A DNA stretch of 64,000 nt, taken from positions 62,001 to 126,000 of the forward strand of contig CAZOZM010000005.1 of NCBI GenBank assembly GCA_964584255.1, given 5' to 3'. The notes under the pieces were generated by a model, which ran no database searches, was not told where the DNA came from, and saw only the letters and a program-made list of their open reading frames with translations. The stretch comes from UBA3775 sp964584255. GTDB taxonomy: Bacteria > Bacillota > Clostridia > Lachnospirales > Lachnospiraceae. Shown here piece by piece: positions 51,236 to 60,192 of this stretch. Each line of letters opens with the position of its first letter. Positions within the stretch are counted from its first letter, which is position 1. Position numbers and translations under genes: made by a program.

Positions 51236-52084
51236 TTATATTGCAACAGGGATTTTATCCACTGCCGGTCCATACTGATAATTGTCAAGTCTGAAATCGT
51301 CCTTTGTGAACTTGTAGAAGTCCTTTATCTCCGGATTCATCCAGAAATCCGGTGCCGGATAAGACGGTCTTTCTATCAGTTCCTTAACAACATCTATATG
51401 TCTGTCATAAATATGTGCATCTGCGATAACATGTACAAATTCGCCGACATTCATGTCACAACACTGTGCAATCATGTGCGTTAGTGCCGCATACTGTGCC
51501 ACATTCCAGGCATTTGCCGCAAGTATGTCCTGAGAACGCTGATTAAGTATTGTATTAAGCACCAGTCTGTCTCCGTCCTTAGGCTTTGTGACATTAAAAG
51601 TCATGCTGTATGCGCACGGATAAAGATTCATCTCCGACAAATCCTGATGCACATATATATTTGTAAGGATTCGTCTTGAATACGGATTATTCTTTAAATC
51701 ATAAATCACCCTGTCAACCTGGTCCATCATGCCTTCACGGTATTTATGTTTTATCCCCATCTGATAGCCGTATGCCTTTCCTATTGAGCCGTCTTCGTCA
51801 GCCCACGCATCCCAGATATGTCCGCCAAAATCGTTAACATTATTTGATTTTTTCTGCCATATCCAGAGTACTTCATCCACTGCTGACTTAAGAGGCGTTC
51901 TCCTCAGCGTAAGAGCCGGAAACTCCTTACTGAGATCATAGCGGTTCACCACGCCGAATTTTTTTATCGTATATGCAGGTGTTCCGTCTTCCCAATGAGG
52001 ACGTACCTTTTCACCCTCTGTACTTGTGCCGTTTTCAATTATATCCGAGCACATTTTTTTGAAGATTTCATCTGCCGCACTCAT
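51236..52084 (-). CDS. thyA: Thymidylate synthase, divergent clostridial type
   Basis: Methylates dUMP to dTMP using methylene-tetrahydrofolate. It is 282 residues. The catalytic Cys157 lies in NLYPCAYSMTFNV, where most ThyA have PPCH. The phosphate-binding QRSQDI at 182-187, ANAWNVAQYAALTHMIA and the HIYDRH motif near 235 are kept. Loss of the usual His after the Cys and the long form mark a variant branch, not a broken gene. AAGGAGG precedes the ATG at 52084. Grouped with folA, which recycles its dihydrofolate product. Confidence 0.93.
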   Translation of the reverse strand: MSAADEIFKKMCSDIIENGTSTEGEKVRPHWEDGTPAYTIKKFGVVNRYDLSKEFPALTLRRTPLKSAVDEVLWIWQKKSNNVNDFGGHIWDAWADEDGSIGKAYGYQMGIKHKYREGMMDQVDRVIYDLKNNPYSRRILTNIYVHQDLSEMNLYPCAYSMTFNVTKPKDGDRLVLNTILNQRSQDILAANAWNVAQYAALTHMIAQCCDMNVGEFVHVIADAHIYDRHIDVVKELIERPSYPAPDFWMNPEIKDFYKFTKDDFRLDNYQYGPAVDKIPVAI

Positions 52085-52150
52085 TTTTTCCTCCTTATGT
52101 TTCAAAAACCGCCCGGGCGTTCCACAGGTTTTGCCCTTGCACCGGACAGA

Positions 52151-53401
52151 CTATTTTAAAAGTTTTTTCGGCACATATGCCTTGACGGCCACGCCGCCCT
52201 GACCATACTCCTCACTTAAAAGCTGACCGTATTTTCTTATGCTGTTGAGCCTTGCACCATCCGAATACGGAATCACTTCTTCGATATATACTTTCATGTC
52301 CCTGAGTATCTTTTCGATTACCTCAAGCAGTTCCTGTATACCTTCTCCGGTTTTTGCAGAAATCTTAACGACATGATCCGCCTTTAAATCCTTTATAGTT
52401 GCGCCTTCGCAGACATCCTGTTTATTAAGTGCCGTCACGACCGGCTTTCCGTCTGCAGACAGTTTTGCAAGAGTTTCATAAACCACCGCCATCTGTGTAA
52501 ATGCGTCTTCATTTGACGAATCCACGACATGAAGAATTATATCGGCGTATGAAGCTTCTTCCAGAGTTGATTTAAAGGCTTCAACCAGATGATGAGGCAG
52601 CTTATTTATAAAACCGACCGTATCCGTAAACAGTATTTCCTGACCTCCCGGCAGTTTCAGATTTCTCGTTGTGGCATCCAATGTTGCAAAAAGCATGTCC
52701 GCCGCCAGTATATCAGAATCGGTAAGCCGGTTAAGCAGGGTTGATTTTCCGGCATTTGTATATCCGACTATTGCCACAACAGGCATCTGATTCTTTTCCC
52801 TCTGCTTTCTGAGAAGCTCCCTGTTCTTCACTATGTCCTTCAATTCGGCATTAAGCCTCGAAATACGGTCTCTGATAAGTCTTCTGTCCTGTTCAAGCTT
52901 TTTCTCGCCGGGTCCCCTTGTTCCTATACCGCCGCCAAGTCGGGACATTGCAATTCCTTTTCCGGTAAGTCTCTGCAGTGAATACTTGAGCTGTGCCAGT
53001 TCTACCTGTATCTTTCCTTCGCCCGTAACTGCATGTTTGGCGAATATATCAAGTATTATCATAGTTCTGTCACATATTTTAACCGAAAGAACTTCCTCGA
53101 GATTTCTCATCTGTGCCGGCGAAAGTTCGTCATCCGTCACAATTGCATCAGCCTCAAGTTCTTCTATCATCTGTCTGAGTTCTTCTATCTTTCCTTTTCC
53201 GATATATGTCGCATTGTGAACTCTTTCACGATTCTGTATCAGTCTTCCGACCGTAACCGCACCGGCAGTCTTTACCAGTTCATCCAACTCATCCAGTGAT
53301 GCTTCCGTTGTAAGATCGGTTTCTTCCGGTCTGGTATCAAGTGACACGGCAACCAGTATAACCTTTTCCGGTTCTTCCTTAATTTCTATTGTTTTTGCCA
53401 T
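52151..53401 (-). CDS. hflX: Ribosome-associated GTPase HflX
   Basis: GTPase that rescues or splits stalled ribosomes. The N-terminal HflX domain (about 15-195) has NATYIGKGKIEEL near residue 64 and the signature GGGIGTRGPGEKKLE near 155. The G domain has G1 VGYTNAGKST near 205, G3 DTVGFINKLP near 252 and G4 ALNKQDV near 320. The ATG at 53401 has GGAGG 4 bases away; an ATG one codon earlier is too close. The start overlaps the stop of the TPR gene. Confidence 0.96.
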   Translation of the reverse strand: MAKTIEIKEEPEKVILVAVSLDTRPEETDLTTEASLDELDELVKTAGAVTVGRLIQNRERVHNATYIGKGKIEELRQMIEELEADAIVTDDELSPAQMRNLEEVLSVKICDRTMIILDIFAKHAVTGEGKIQVELAQLKYSLQRLTGKGIAMSRLGGGIGTRGPGEKKLEQDRRLIRDRISRLNAELKDIVKNRELLRKQREKNQMPVVAIVGYTNAGKSTLLNRLTDSDILAADMLFATLDATTRNLKLPGGQEILFTDTVGFINKLPHHLVEAFKSTLEEASYADIILHVVDSSNEDAFTQMAVVYETLAKLSADGKPVVTALNKQDVCEGATIKDLKADHVVKISAKTGEGIQELLEVIEKILRDMKVYIEEVIPYSDGARLNSIRKYGQLLSEEYGQGGVAVKAYVPKKLLK

Positions 53402-54633
53402 CATTCCTCCGGTTCCGCTTCTGAATCAGACGGTGTACTCTCCTCCACCATATCAACCGGCACGGCGGTTGATCTCTGACTCAGGAAATTGTACTCCTGT
53501 GCCGCTCCTTCATCCTCAGGATACTCTACAACATATTTTTCCAACAGATACAATGCCTCCGGCAGTTTTCCATTGCCTTCATAACATGCTATTCTGTTTC
53601 TCTTCAACTGCTTTTCAACGCCGGACATTTTAAACATAAGTCCCTTGTTTATCCATTCCAAAGCCTCATCATACTGTCCGCTTCTTATAAGACATACCGA
53701 AATGTCATTGCATACCGTCGGTGATTCAACAACCGTGCTGTCGGCATATTCGTTAAAAAGCTGCGATGCACGTTCATAATCACCTTCCATGAGACATATT
53801 TCAGCGAGATAAAATCCGGCTTCTTCTATACCATTCGCCATGGCATATTCCATTTCGTCCCTTGCCGAGTCAAACTTCTGCTGATAATAATGAATGACTC
53901 CGAGATAGTATTTGTCTTTATCTGTTTTTATGTCCAAAAGTGAGGCAAGAAAAAGTGCCTCTTCAGCCTGTTCCTTCTTACCGAGTTCGATATAACTGGA
54001 TGCCAGCCCTATATAAATTTCAAAATCCGACTGATTGTACAATTCGGCAGAATTATAATCGTTTACTGCTTCATTGAGCTTTCCCGTTTCACGGTACAAG
54101 TCCGCTCTCGCCTTGTAGACTGCGGCATTTTCCGAATCACGCTCTATAAGCTCTGTATATATTTTTTCCGCTCCTTCAGTATCTCCGTTAAGCTTTAAGG
54201 CATTTGCCTTGTAGTAGCTGATATCATTATTCCACTCTTCCGCCTCATCTATATCAAGCGCTTTGTCAAAATTTTCTATGGATTTGTCATAATCCTTGCT
54301 CTGGAGATATGCCATTCCGATTCCTCTGTAGGCATATTTGTTTATTTTCTGTGCCGAACCCGATTTTTTATCGGTTATCGTACTGTTAAACTTTTCAATT
54401 GCTTCTTCCTGACGGCCAAGCTGAATAAGTATCATGGCATAGTTTTGAATATACTCCGTGTTATCCTCATCACCTTCAAGTGCTTTTTCAAGATACTCTC
54501 CCGCCTGCTCATAATCCATGTTTTCATAGAATTCCATACCTTCACGATTGTACTGTGAAGCACTCTTTCCTCCGCAACCGGTAAGCATAAGGCCTGCCGC
54601 AATTATCATTGCGGAAAAAACATATTTTCTCAT
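53401..54633 (-). CDS. TPR-repeat lipoprotein
   Basis: Surface lipoprotein of 410 residues. Signal MRKYVFSAMIIAAGLMLTGC ends in lipobox LTGC (Cys20). About nine tetratricopeptide repeats fill residues 25-385, for example YEQAGEYLEKALEGDEDN near 40 and AYRGIGMAYLQSKDYDKSIE near 104. The tail is acidic. TPR proteins bind partner proteins, but the partner is unknown. It is translationally coupled to hflX (TGA overlapping ATG), a pairing with no obvious functional link. GGGAG precedes the ATG. Confidence 0.85.
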   Translation of the reverse strand: MRKYVFSAMIIAAGLMLTGCGGKSASQYNREGMEFYENMDYEQAGEYLEKALEGDEDNTEYIQNYAMILIQLGRQEEAIEKFNSTITDKKSGSAQKINKYAYRGIGMAYLQSKDYDKSIENFDKALDIDEAEEWNNDISYYKANALKLNGDTEGAEKIYTELIERDSENAAVYKARADLYRETGKLNEAVNDYNSAELYNQSDFEIYIGLASSYIELGKKEQAEEALFLASLLDIKTDKDKYYLGVIHYYQQKFDSARDEMEYAMANGIEEAGFYLAEICLMEGDYERASQLFNEYADSTVVESPTVCNDISVCLIRSGQYDEALEWINKGLMFKMSGVEKQLKRNRIACYEGNGKLPEALYLLEKYVVEYPEDEGAAQEYNFLSQRSTAVPVDMVEESTPSDSEAEPEE

Positions 54634-54716
54634 TTGCGAATCTCCCGTTAATTAGATTTTTTCATTTATACGGAAATCATATTCAAGTCCGCATTAATGA
54701 AATACTTTTCACAATT

Positions 54717-54810
54717 CACTGAATCAGTGTCCGCTGGTCTGTTATACATATGCATCGTGTATTCCTGTGCATATGCATAACAGACCGGCGGTCATCACGA
54801 CGACCGCCGG
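54717..54810. other. Three consecutive hairpins, two of them mutually exclusive
   Basis: CACTGA/TCAGTG at 54717-54729. A 22-pair stem with two mismatches at 54731-54791 (arms CCGCTGGTCTGTTAT and ATAACAGACCGGCGG outermost). A 9-bp perfect stem CCGGCGGTC/GACCGCCGG at 54785-54810. The last two share 54785-54791, so only one can form fully. None has a T tract on the minus strand. They lie just after the putP stop and about 80 bases before the TPR lipoprotein gene. Confidence 0.7.
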
Positions 54811-54817
54811 AATTCAG

Positions 54818-56329
54818 TTAAATATTACCGTTTTTGGCATCTTCAAATTCCTGAAGAATCTCCTCACTTGGTGCCTTTGTGCAAAGTGAAACAATTACAA
54901 TTGCCGCAAGACTTAAGAAGAATCCGACAAGAAGTGAATAAACTCCTGTTACCACATAAATTGTCTCGCCGTTTACCAATGGAACATAATCCCATATGAT
55001 TACGGTTAACGCTCCTGTAATAATACCTAAAAAAGCACCCGGAAGGTTTGTACGCTTCCAGAAAAGCGAACAGATAACAAGCGGTCCGAATGCAGAACCG
55101 AGACCTGCCCATGCATCAGATACAAGATCCATGATGGAATTTGAAGGATCAAGTGCAATCAGGAAAGCAAGAATTGCAATAACAATTACGGTTATTCTGC
55201 TTACCATAAGTACTTTTTTGTCATCGGCATCCTTTTTCAGTACACTCTTATAAATATCTGAAGATACACTTGATGCACTTACAAGAAGCTGTGAATCCGC
55301 TGTTGACATGATTGCTGCAAGTATTCCGCAAAGGAAAATTCCTCCGATAATGGGAATATTGAATTCGGAAACAAAAATTTTCTCTATCATTTCGATAAAC
55401 ACTTTTTCCGTATCATCGATTGCAGGAAGATAAGCACGTCCGATAATACCGATTATACATGCCGCAAAAAGAGAAATTGCCACCCATGTAATTGCCACAA
55501 CTTTTGACTTTGTGAGCTCCTTTTCATCTCTTACGGCCATAAATCTTACAAGAATATGAGGCATTCCCATGTATCCGAGTCCCCATGCAAGCTGGGAAAC
55601 AATGTCTATTACTGACGTCTCACCCGAAGCATTAATAACCGGATTAAGGAAATTGGCAGTTCCTTCCTGTACCGCAATGTTTGCCGCAACATCTCCGCCA
55701 ATTAATATGTATGCAATTATAGGAACTGAAATAAGTCCGACAAGCATAAGCATTCCCTGAATAAAGTCAGTTGCGCATACGGCAAAGAAGCCACCGAAGA
55801 ATGTATATACAAGAATAACTCCCGCACCTATTGAAAGTGCAACCGTGTAGTCAATTCCCAAAACCGTACTGAAAAGTTTTCCGCCTGCCGAGAGAGCCGA
55901 AGCTGTGTAAACAAGGAAGAAAATAACGATAACTATTGAAGATGACAGAAGAAGAACTCTTGACTTATCGTGAAATCTGTTCTCAAAGAATGCCGGAAGC
56001 GTAAGTGAATTATTTGCCCTGATTGTATATCTTCTGAGTCTCTTTGATATAAAGAGCCAGTTACATACAGTTCCGATAAAAAGTCCTACTGCAATCCAGA
56101 TCTGTCCGGTTCCGAATGCATATATCGAACCCGGAAGACCCATTAAAAGCCATCCTGACATATCCGAAGCCTGTGCCGAAAGTGCCGCCACAAAGCCGCC
56201 AAGCTGTCTGCCTCCAAGGAAGTAGTCTGCTGCATCATTATTCTTCTTTGCACAGACTATGCCGACGATTATCATTGCAACAAGATAAATTGCAAATGCT
56301 ATAAGTATCCATACCAGTGAATCCTTCAT
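54818..56329 (-). CDS. putP: Sodium/proline symporter
   Basis: Sodium-solute symporter of 503 residues, 13 predicted helices, importing proline. The PutP hallmarks are NNDAADYFLGGRQLGGFVAA near residue 30, SAQASDMSGWLLMGLPG near 51 with the sodium-site Ser/Asp, and QLAWGLGYMGMPHILVRFMA near 245. TADSQLLVSASS near 343 holds the second sodium-site residues. GAGG precedes the ATG. Single gene; the hairpin group lies downstream. Confidence 0.94.
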   Translation of the reverse strand: MKDSLVWILIAFAIYLVAMIIVGIVCAKKNNDAADYFLGGRQLGGFVAALSAQASDMSGWLLMGLPGSIYAFGTGQIWIAVGLFIGTVCNWLFISKRLRRYTIRANNSLTLPAFFENRFHDKSRVLLLSSSIVIVIFFLVYTASALSAGGKLFSTVLGIDYTVALSIGAGVILVYTFFGGFFAVCATDFIQGMLMLVGLISVPIIAYILIGGDVAANIAVQEGTANFLNPVINASGETSVIDIVSQLAWGLGYMGMPHILVRFMAVRDEKELTKSKVVAITWVAISLFAACIIGIIGRAYLPAIDDTEKVFIEMIEKIFVSEFNIPIIGGIFLCGILAAIMSTADSQLLVSASSVSSDIYKSVLKKDADDKKVLMVSRITVIVIAILAFLIALDPSNSIMDLVSDAWAGLGSAFGPLVICSLFWKRTNLPGAFLGIITGALTVIIWDYVPLVNGETIYVVTGVYSLLVGFFLSLAAIVIVSLCTKAPSEEILQEFEDAKNGNI

Positions 56330-56369
56330 GAAAAAGTGACCTCTCTTTTTTACTCTTTAGTTAATCTGA

Positions 56370-57383
56370 TTATTCCGCAAGACTTGCGAACCACTTTCCG
56401 CTTTCGGAAAGTTCATCCTTTGTCCATCCTGTTGTTTTACTGCAGTCAGGCGAAATCATTGCAGATGCTTCATTCTTATTGGAAAGGTTCCAAATAGAAT
56501 AACTTATTGAATTTTCCTTGAGGAATTCCATCCATCTGTCTGTTTCCTCATAATCAATGTCTCCATCACCGGATGCATCCGTAATTCCATATTCCGTAAC
56601 ATAGATTGCAACACCCTTATCCATTGCATAGGTTGCCGTGTCTCTGAGCCACTGCTTATGTGTTGATGCGTAAAAATGAAGCGCATACATGACATTTTCA
56701 AATTCAAGCGGTGAATCTGCCGCCTCATTTACTTTCTGTGACCAAATTGGAGTTCCGCATACAATTACGCTGCCCGGAACATTCTTTCTTATTACAGGAA
56801 TAACTTCATTTGCATAAGCCTTGATGTCATCCCAGGTACATACATCATCTCCACGCTTTGAACCGTCAGGAAGGGTTGCAAGCTCCAAAATCTGATTCCA
56901 GTCACAATACTGATTTGGCTCGTTACAGATTTCATAAATTACATTGTCATAATCTTTAAGTTCAGCTGACATCTTATCAAAAAACTTTATTGCCATATCC
57001 TTATTCATGTTTGGATTGTAGTCAAAAAGAATATGCCAGTCTATCATACAATAAATTCCGAGTTCAGAGCACTTTTTAACACTCCTTAAGACCATTTCTT
57101 CAAGTTCTGCCCTGTGTTCATCCGAACCGTCTGAATAACCGAGGTCTCCGTCTGCCATTGCAGTATACATTGCAAGTCTGTATATTTCCATTCCCCAGTT
57201 ATCTGCCATGAATTCGATTGCATCATCATTAACAAACTCAGGAAAACTGTTCATATTGTGTGTGCTTACACCCTTGAGCTGAACAGGCTCTCCATTCTTG
57301 TCTACAAGGTACTTTCCCTTAACACTTAAAGCACCATGCTTTCCATAAACTGTTTCTTTACCGTTTCTTACTTTTGCTATCAT
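56370..57383 (-). CDS. Glycoside hydrolase family 5 enzyme without signal peptide
   Basis: GH5 beta-glucanase/cellulase-like enzyme, 337 residues. It has KGVSTHNMNSFPEF near residue 37 and GIYCMIDWHILFDYNPN near 109. The acid/base Glu155 is in YEICNEPNQ, LHFYASTHKQW lies near 245 and the nucleophile Glu264 in YVTEYGITD. Both catalytic Glu are present. There is no signal peptide or binding module, so it would act inside on imported oligosaccharides or be exported by an unusual route. It follows the zinc-ribbon/GLUG gene by 16 bases, so both are probably on one mRNA. Confidence 0.9.
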   Translation of the reverse strand: MIAKVRNGKETVYGKHGALSVKGKYLVDKNGEPVQLKGVSTHNMNSFPEFVNDDAIEFMADNWGMEIYRLAMYTAMADGDLGYSDGSDEHRAELEEMVLRSVKKCSELGIYCMIDWHILFDYNPNMNKDMAIKFFDKMSAELKDYDNVIYEICNEPNQYCDWNQILELATLPDGSKRGDDVCTWDDIKAYANEVIPVIRKNVPGSVIVCGTPIWSQKVNEAADSPLEFENVMYALHFYASTHKQWLRDTATYAMDKGVAIYVTEYGITDASGDGDIDYEETDRWMEFLKENSISYSIWNLSNKNEASAMISPDCSKTTGWTKDELSESGKWFASLAE

Positions 57384-57399
57384 AATTTATCCTTTCCAT

Positions 57400-60136
57400 T
57401 TACTGATTTACTATTGCAATGAAATCATCATCATAGATGTTTTCTCCATTGTTTGTTCTGGTTCCCGTTCCAGTGCAGTTTTCCGTTGCCGGATTTGTAA
57501 CCGCATATCCGGCAAAGCCACCGGAACTCACTCCGATTTTTGCCGTGTTTTCAATTGTAGCGGTCGATTCAATGTTTTTATAAGTTCCGCCATTTATGTA
57601 TCCGAAGGCACCGCCGGCATGACCGTCAATCTGCGAATCTGTTTTTATGCTTCCTTCACACTTTGTTTCTGAAACTTCCGCTTCCGAAATACTTCCGACT
57701 AAACCTCCGCACATTACCATTCCGGAAACGCTTCCCGTTGATTTTGCCGAAATTTCCGTAGTCACCTCTCCTGCGGTAAGGCTTCCCGCCTTAACCTGTC
57801 CTGCAATACCGCCGGAATAGTTTATGTTTGCGCCTTCCGTTTCAAGTGTGACCTTTACCGTTACGTCAGAAACCGTCGTATCTGTCAGAAGACCTGCTGC
57901 TCCGCCTGAAATAACAAAGGATGCGTCTCCACCTGCTTTTGAAACCACGATACAGTCTCCGGTAAGTTTCTCTGCCGTAACCGACCCCGCATATCCGTAA
58001 ACGCCACCGGCATAAACATAGTAAATACCGGAAACATTAACCTGTGCCCTGCTGTCAAGAGTTGAGGCCATACCGCCCTGATGCCAGCCAAAAATACCTC
58101 CAGCCATAGCAACTCCGTCTGCTGCATCTGCGTTTGCCGACACAGCATTTTCGGACGAGGCTGACTCTACATCCGTTTCTGCAGCATAACCGCATATACC
58201 TCCGGCATAAACATTTCCGGAACCGCTTATGCTTACCGTACCCTTAGAATTAAAATCCTTTAGTTTCGCTGATTTTACATATCCTGCCACGGCACCGCCG
58301 TCATTTGTATCTCCGGAAGTTGCTGACACAAGTTCTCCGTCCGTCGTAACTGTTTCCAGACTTCCACCGTTTACTGCTCCGGCAAATATTCCCGCACAGA
58401 CACGATGACTTCCGTTTACATTTATCTTACCATCTGCATTACAGTTTTTTATTACGGTTTCATATGTACATCCGGCAAGTACACCGGCATAGATTTCTCC
58501 GGACTCATTACTGATACCGATTGTTCCGTTCTTCACTGTAAGATTTGATATTTCCGCACTGTATGTTGCTCCGAAAAGACCACACACCATGTTATTGGAA
58601 TACTTTTCTGTCATCGAAGAAATAAATGCTTCTCCGATATTAAAATCGCTTATTGTATGTCCGTCTCCGTCAAACACGCCCGAGAAGGCATACACCGTAT
58701 CCTTACCGTCTTCCTGCATCGAATAGTATCCTGCAGGAGTCCAGTCAAGACCACCAAGTGAAATATCGTTTTTAAGTTTAAAATATACACCTGAAAAATT
58801 AACGCCTCTGTTAACTTCTTCCGCCATATAAGCAAGTTCACTGCCTGTACTTATTATATAAGGACTTTCCGCAGTTCCCTGCCCCTCCGTAAACTTAAGG
58901 GCAATACTTCCGTCCCATGCATCAGCCGAATCAGACGGGGCATAGGTGTCTCCCTTGTTTTCCGAAGCTGACTGTTCCGTTGCGCTGCCGTCTGTTCTTC
59001 CGGAATCGTTGCCCGGAACCCGTGAAAGCTCATTTCTGAGAAGAAACGCAATTATAATTATAAGAACAATGATTCCGGCCGAAAAGATAAGAATTTTTTT
59101 CTTTGAACTTTCCGTTTCATCCTTTTGTCTTAAGGTTCTTCCTGCGTTTTTACCCCAGATTTCCTCATCAGGCTCATATTTCATCTCGCAGTATACCAGC
59201 TCATCTTCACCGGATTCTTCCCGGACATCCATCTGGTAATCTTCCTGCTCGAATTCTTCTATATATTCAAAACTGTCATTTTCAGTTTTCTTATCGGATT
59301 CCGTTACTCTTTTTGCACTATTAAGTTTTTCAGCCTGTTCCTGCAGTTCTCTGGCTTTTTCTTCAAGCTTGGCAGCACGCTCTTCAGCTGCCTGCTGTTC
59401 TGCCTTAAGTCTTTCCAGATTTTCCGCTCTTGCTGCTTCTTCTGCCGCTTTTCTTTCTGCTTCCGCTCTTGCCGCTTCTTCCGCTGCTTNNNNNNNNNNN
59501 NNNNNNNNNNNNNNNNNNNNNNNNNNNNNNNNNNNNNNNNNNNNNNNNNNNNNNNNNNNNNNNNNNNNNNNNNNNNNNNNNNNNNNNNNTTGCCGCTTCT
59601 TCTGCCGCTTTTCTTTCTGCTTCCGCTCTTGCCGCTTCTTCCGCTGCTTTTCTTTCCGCTTCCGCTCTTGCCGCTTCTTCTGCCGCTTTTCTTTCCGCTT
59701 CCGCTCTTGCCGCTTCTTCTGCCGCTTTTCTTTCTGCTTCCGCTCTTGCCGCTTCTTCCGCCGCTTTTCTTTCCGCTTCCGCTCTTGCCGCTTCTTCCGC
59801 TGCTTTTCTTTCCGCTAAAATAACAGCCTTCTTCTTCTCCATTTCACGAGCATTGATTCTGTTTTTTAAATCTTCTACCCTTTTTCCAAGAGGCATGTCA
59901 TCCTCTTTCTTTTTCTCTTCAGATTCAAGCTGTTTTGTTTCTCTGTATTTAATTTTAGCCTCTTCAATGACTTCTCTTTCTTTTTTTGAAAGAGCATCAA
60001 CACCGACAAGAGGCCTTGGAACTCTGGAAATCTCACCAAGTCCCAAATCCACATTGTCCACGGGTTCTCCACAGAACCCGCAGAATGTGTCTGATGGATA
60101 AAGCTTTTCTCCGCATTTTTTACATTTTGATGCCAT
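57400..60136 (-). CDS. One long zinc-ribbon / Ala-Glu repeat / transmembrane / GLUG-repeat protein, interrupted by an assembly gap
   Basis: I read 57400-60136 as one gene, not two. The N-terminal part starts MASKCKKCGEKLYPSDTFCG, a double-CxxC ribbon, followed by a charged helix and 13-residue ERKAAEEAARAEA repeats that run into 100 N. Beyond the gap the same repeat continues in frame with a downstream frame (EEAARAENLERL, then EQEDYQMDVREE) that has no start or ribosome binding site of its own. Next come one transmembrane helix (KKKILIFSAGIIVLIIIIAF) and about 500 residues of GLUG-like repeats (AGGICGYA, GGVYGYAGS, GGIAGQV). The ribbon and coil should face the cytoplasm, the repeats outside. 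Minimum size about 884 residues. Function unknown; an adhesin or stalk is possible. GAGGTGAG precedes the ATG. Confidence 0.8.
59422..59812 (-). repeat. 39-bp tandem repeats encoding ERKAAEEAARAEA
   Basis: Five full units and one partial unit lie upstream of the gap (down to 59590), and one partial and one full unit after it (59489-59422). The unit is 39 bases or 13 residues, predicted as a continuous charged alpha-helix. The 100-N gap falls inside the array. Confidence 0.92.
59490..59589. other. Assembly gap of exactly 100 N
   Basis: A fixed-length placeholder, so the true length is unknown. Partial codons at both edges (one base before, two after) need a real length divisible by three; in-register repeats predict 18 + 39n bases. 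Confidence 0.97.
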
Positions 60137-60192
60137 ATCTCACCTCATATGATACAAAAAGTATCTGTTTATTCTCCCTGACCTCCGGGATA

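Noticed and set aside
57400..59232. Separate 610-residue gene starting MDVREE
   Set aside because: The ATG at 59232 has no ribosome binding site, and the frame stays open upstream into the repeat array, matching the zinc-ribbon gene across the gap.
59422..59812. Possible CRISPR array
   Set aside because: The 39-bp units are contiguous with no unique spacers, are in frame and encode a helical protein repeat.
59369..60101. Long + strand frames rich in Ala, Ser, Leu or Phe across the repeat array
   Set aside because: They are antisense readings of the 39-bp repeats and contain the N gap; no start signals.
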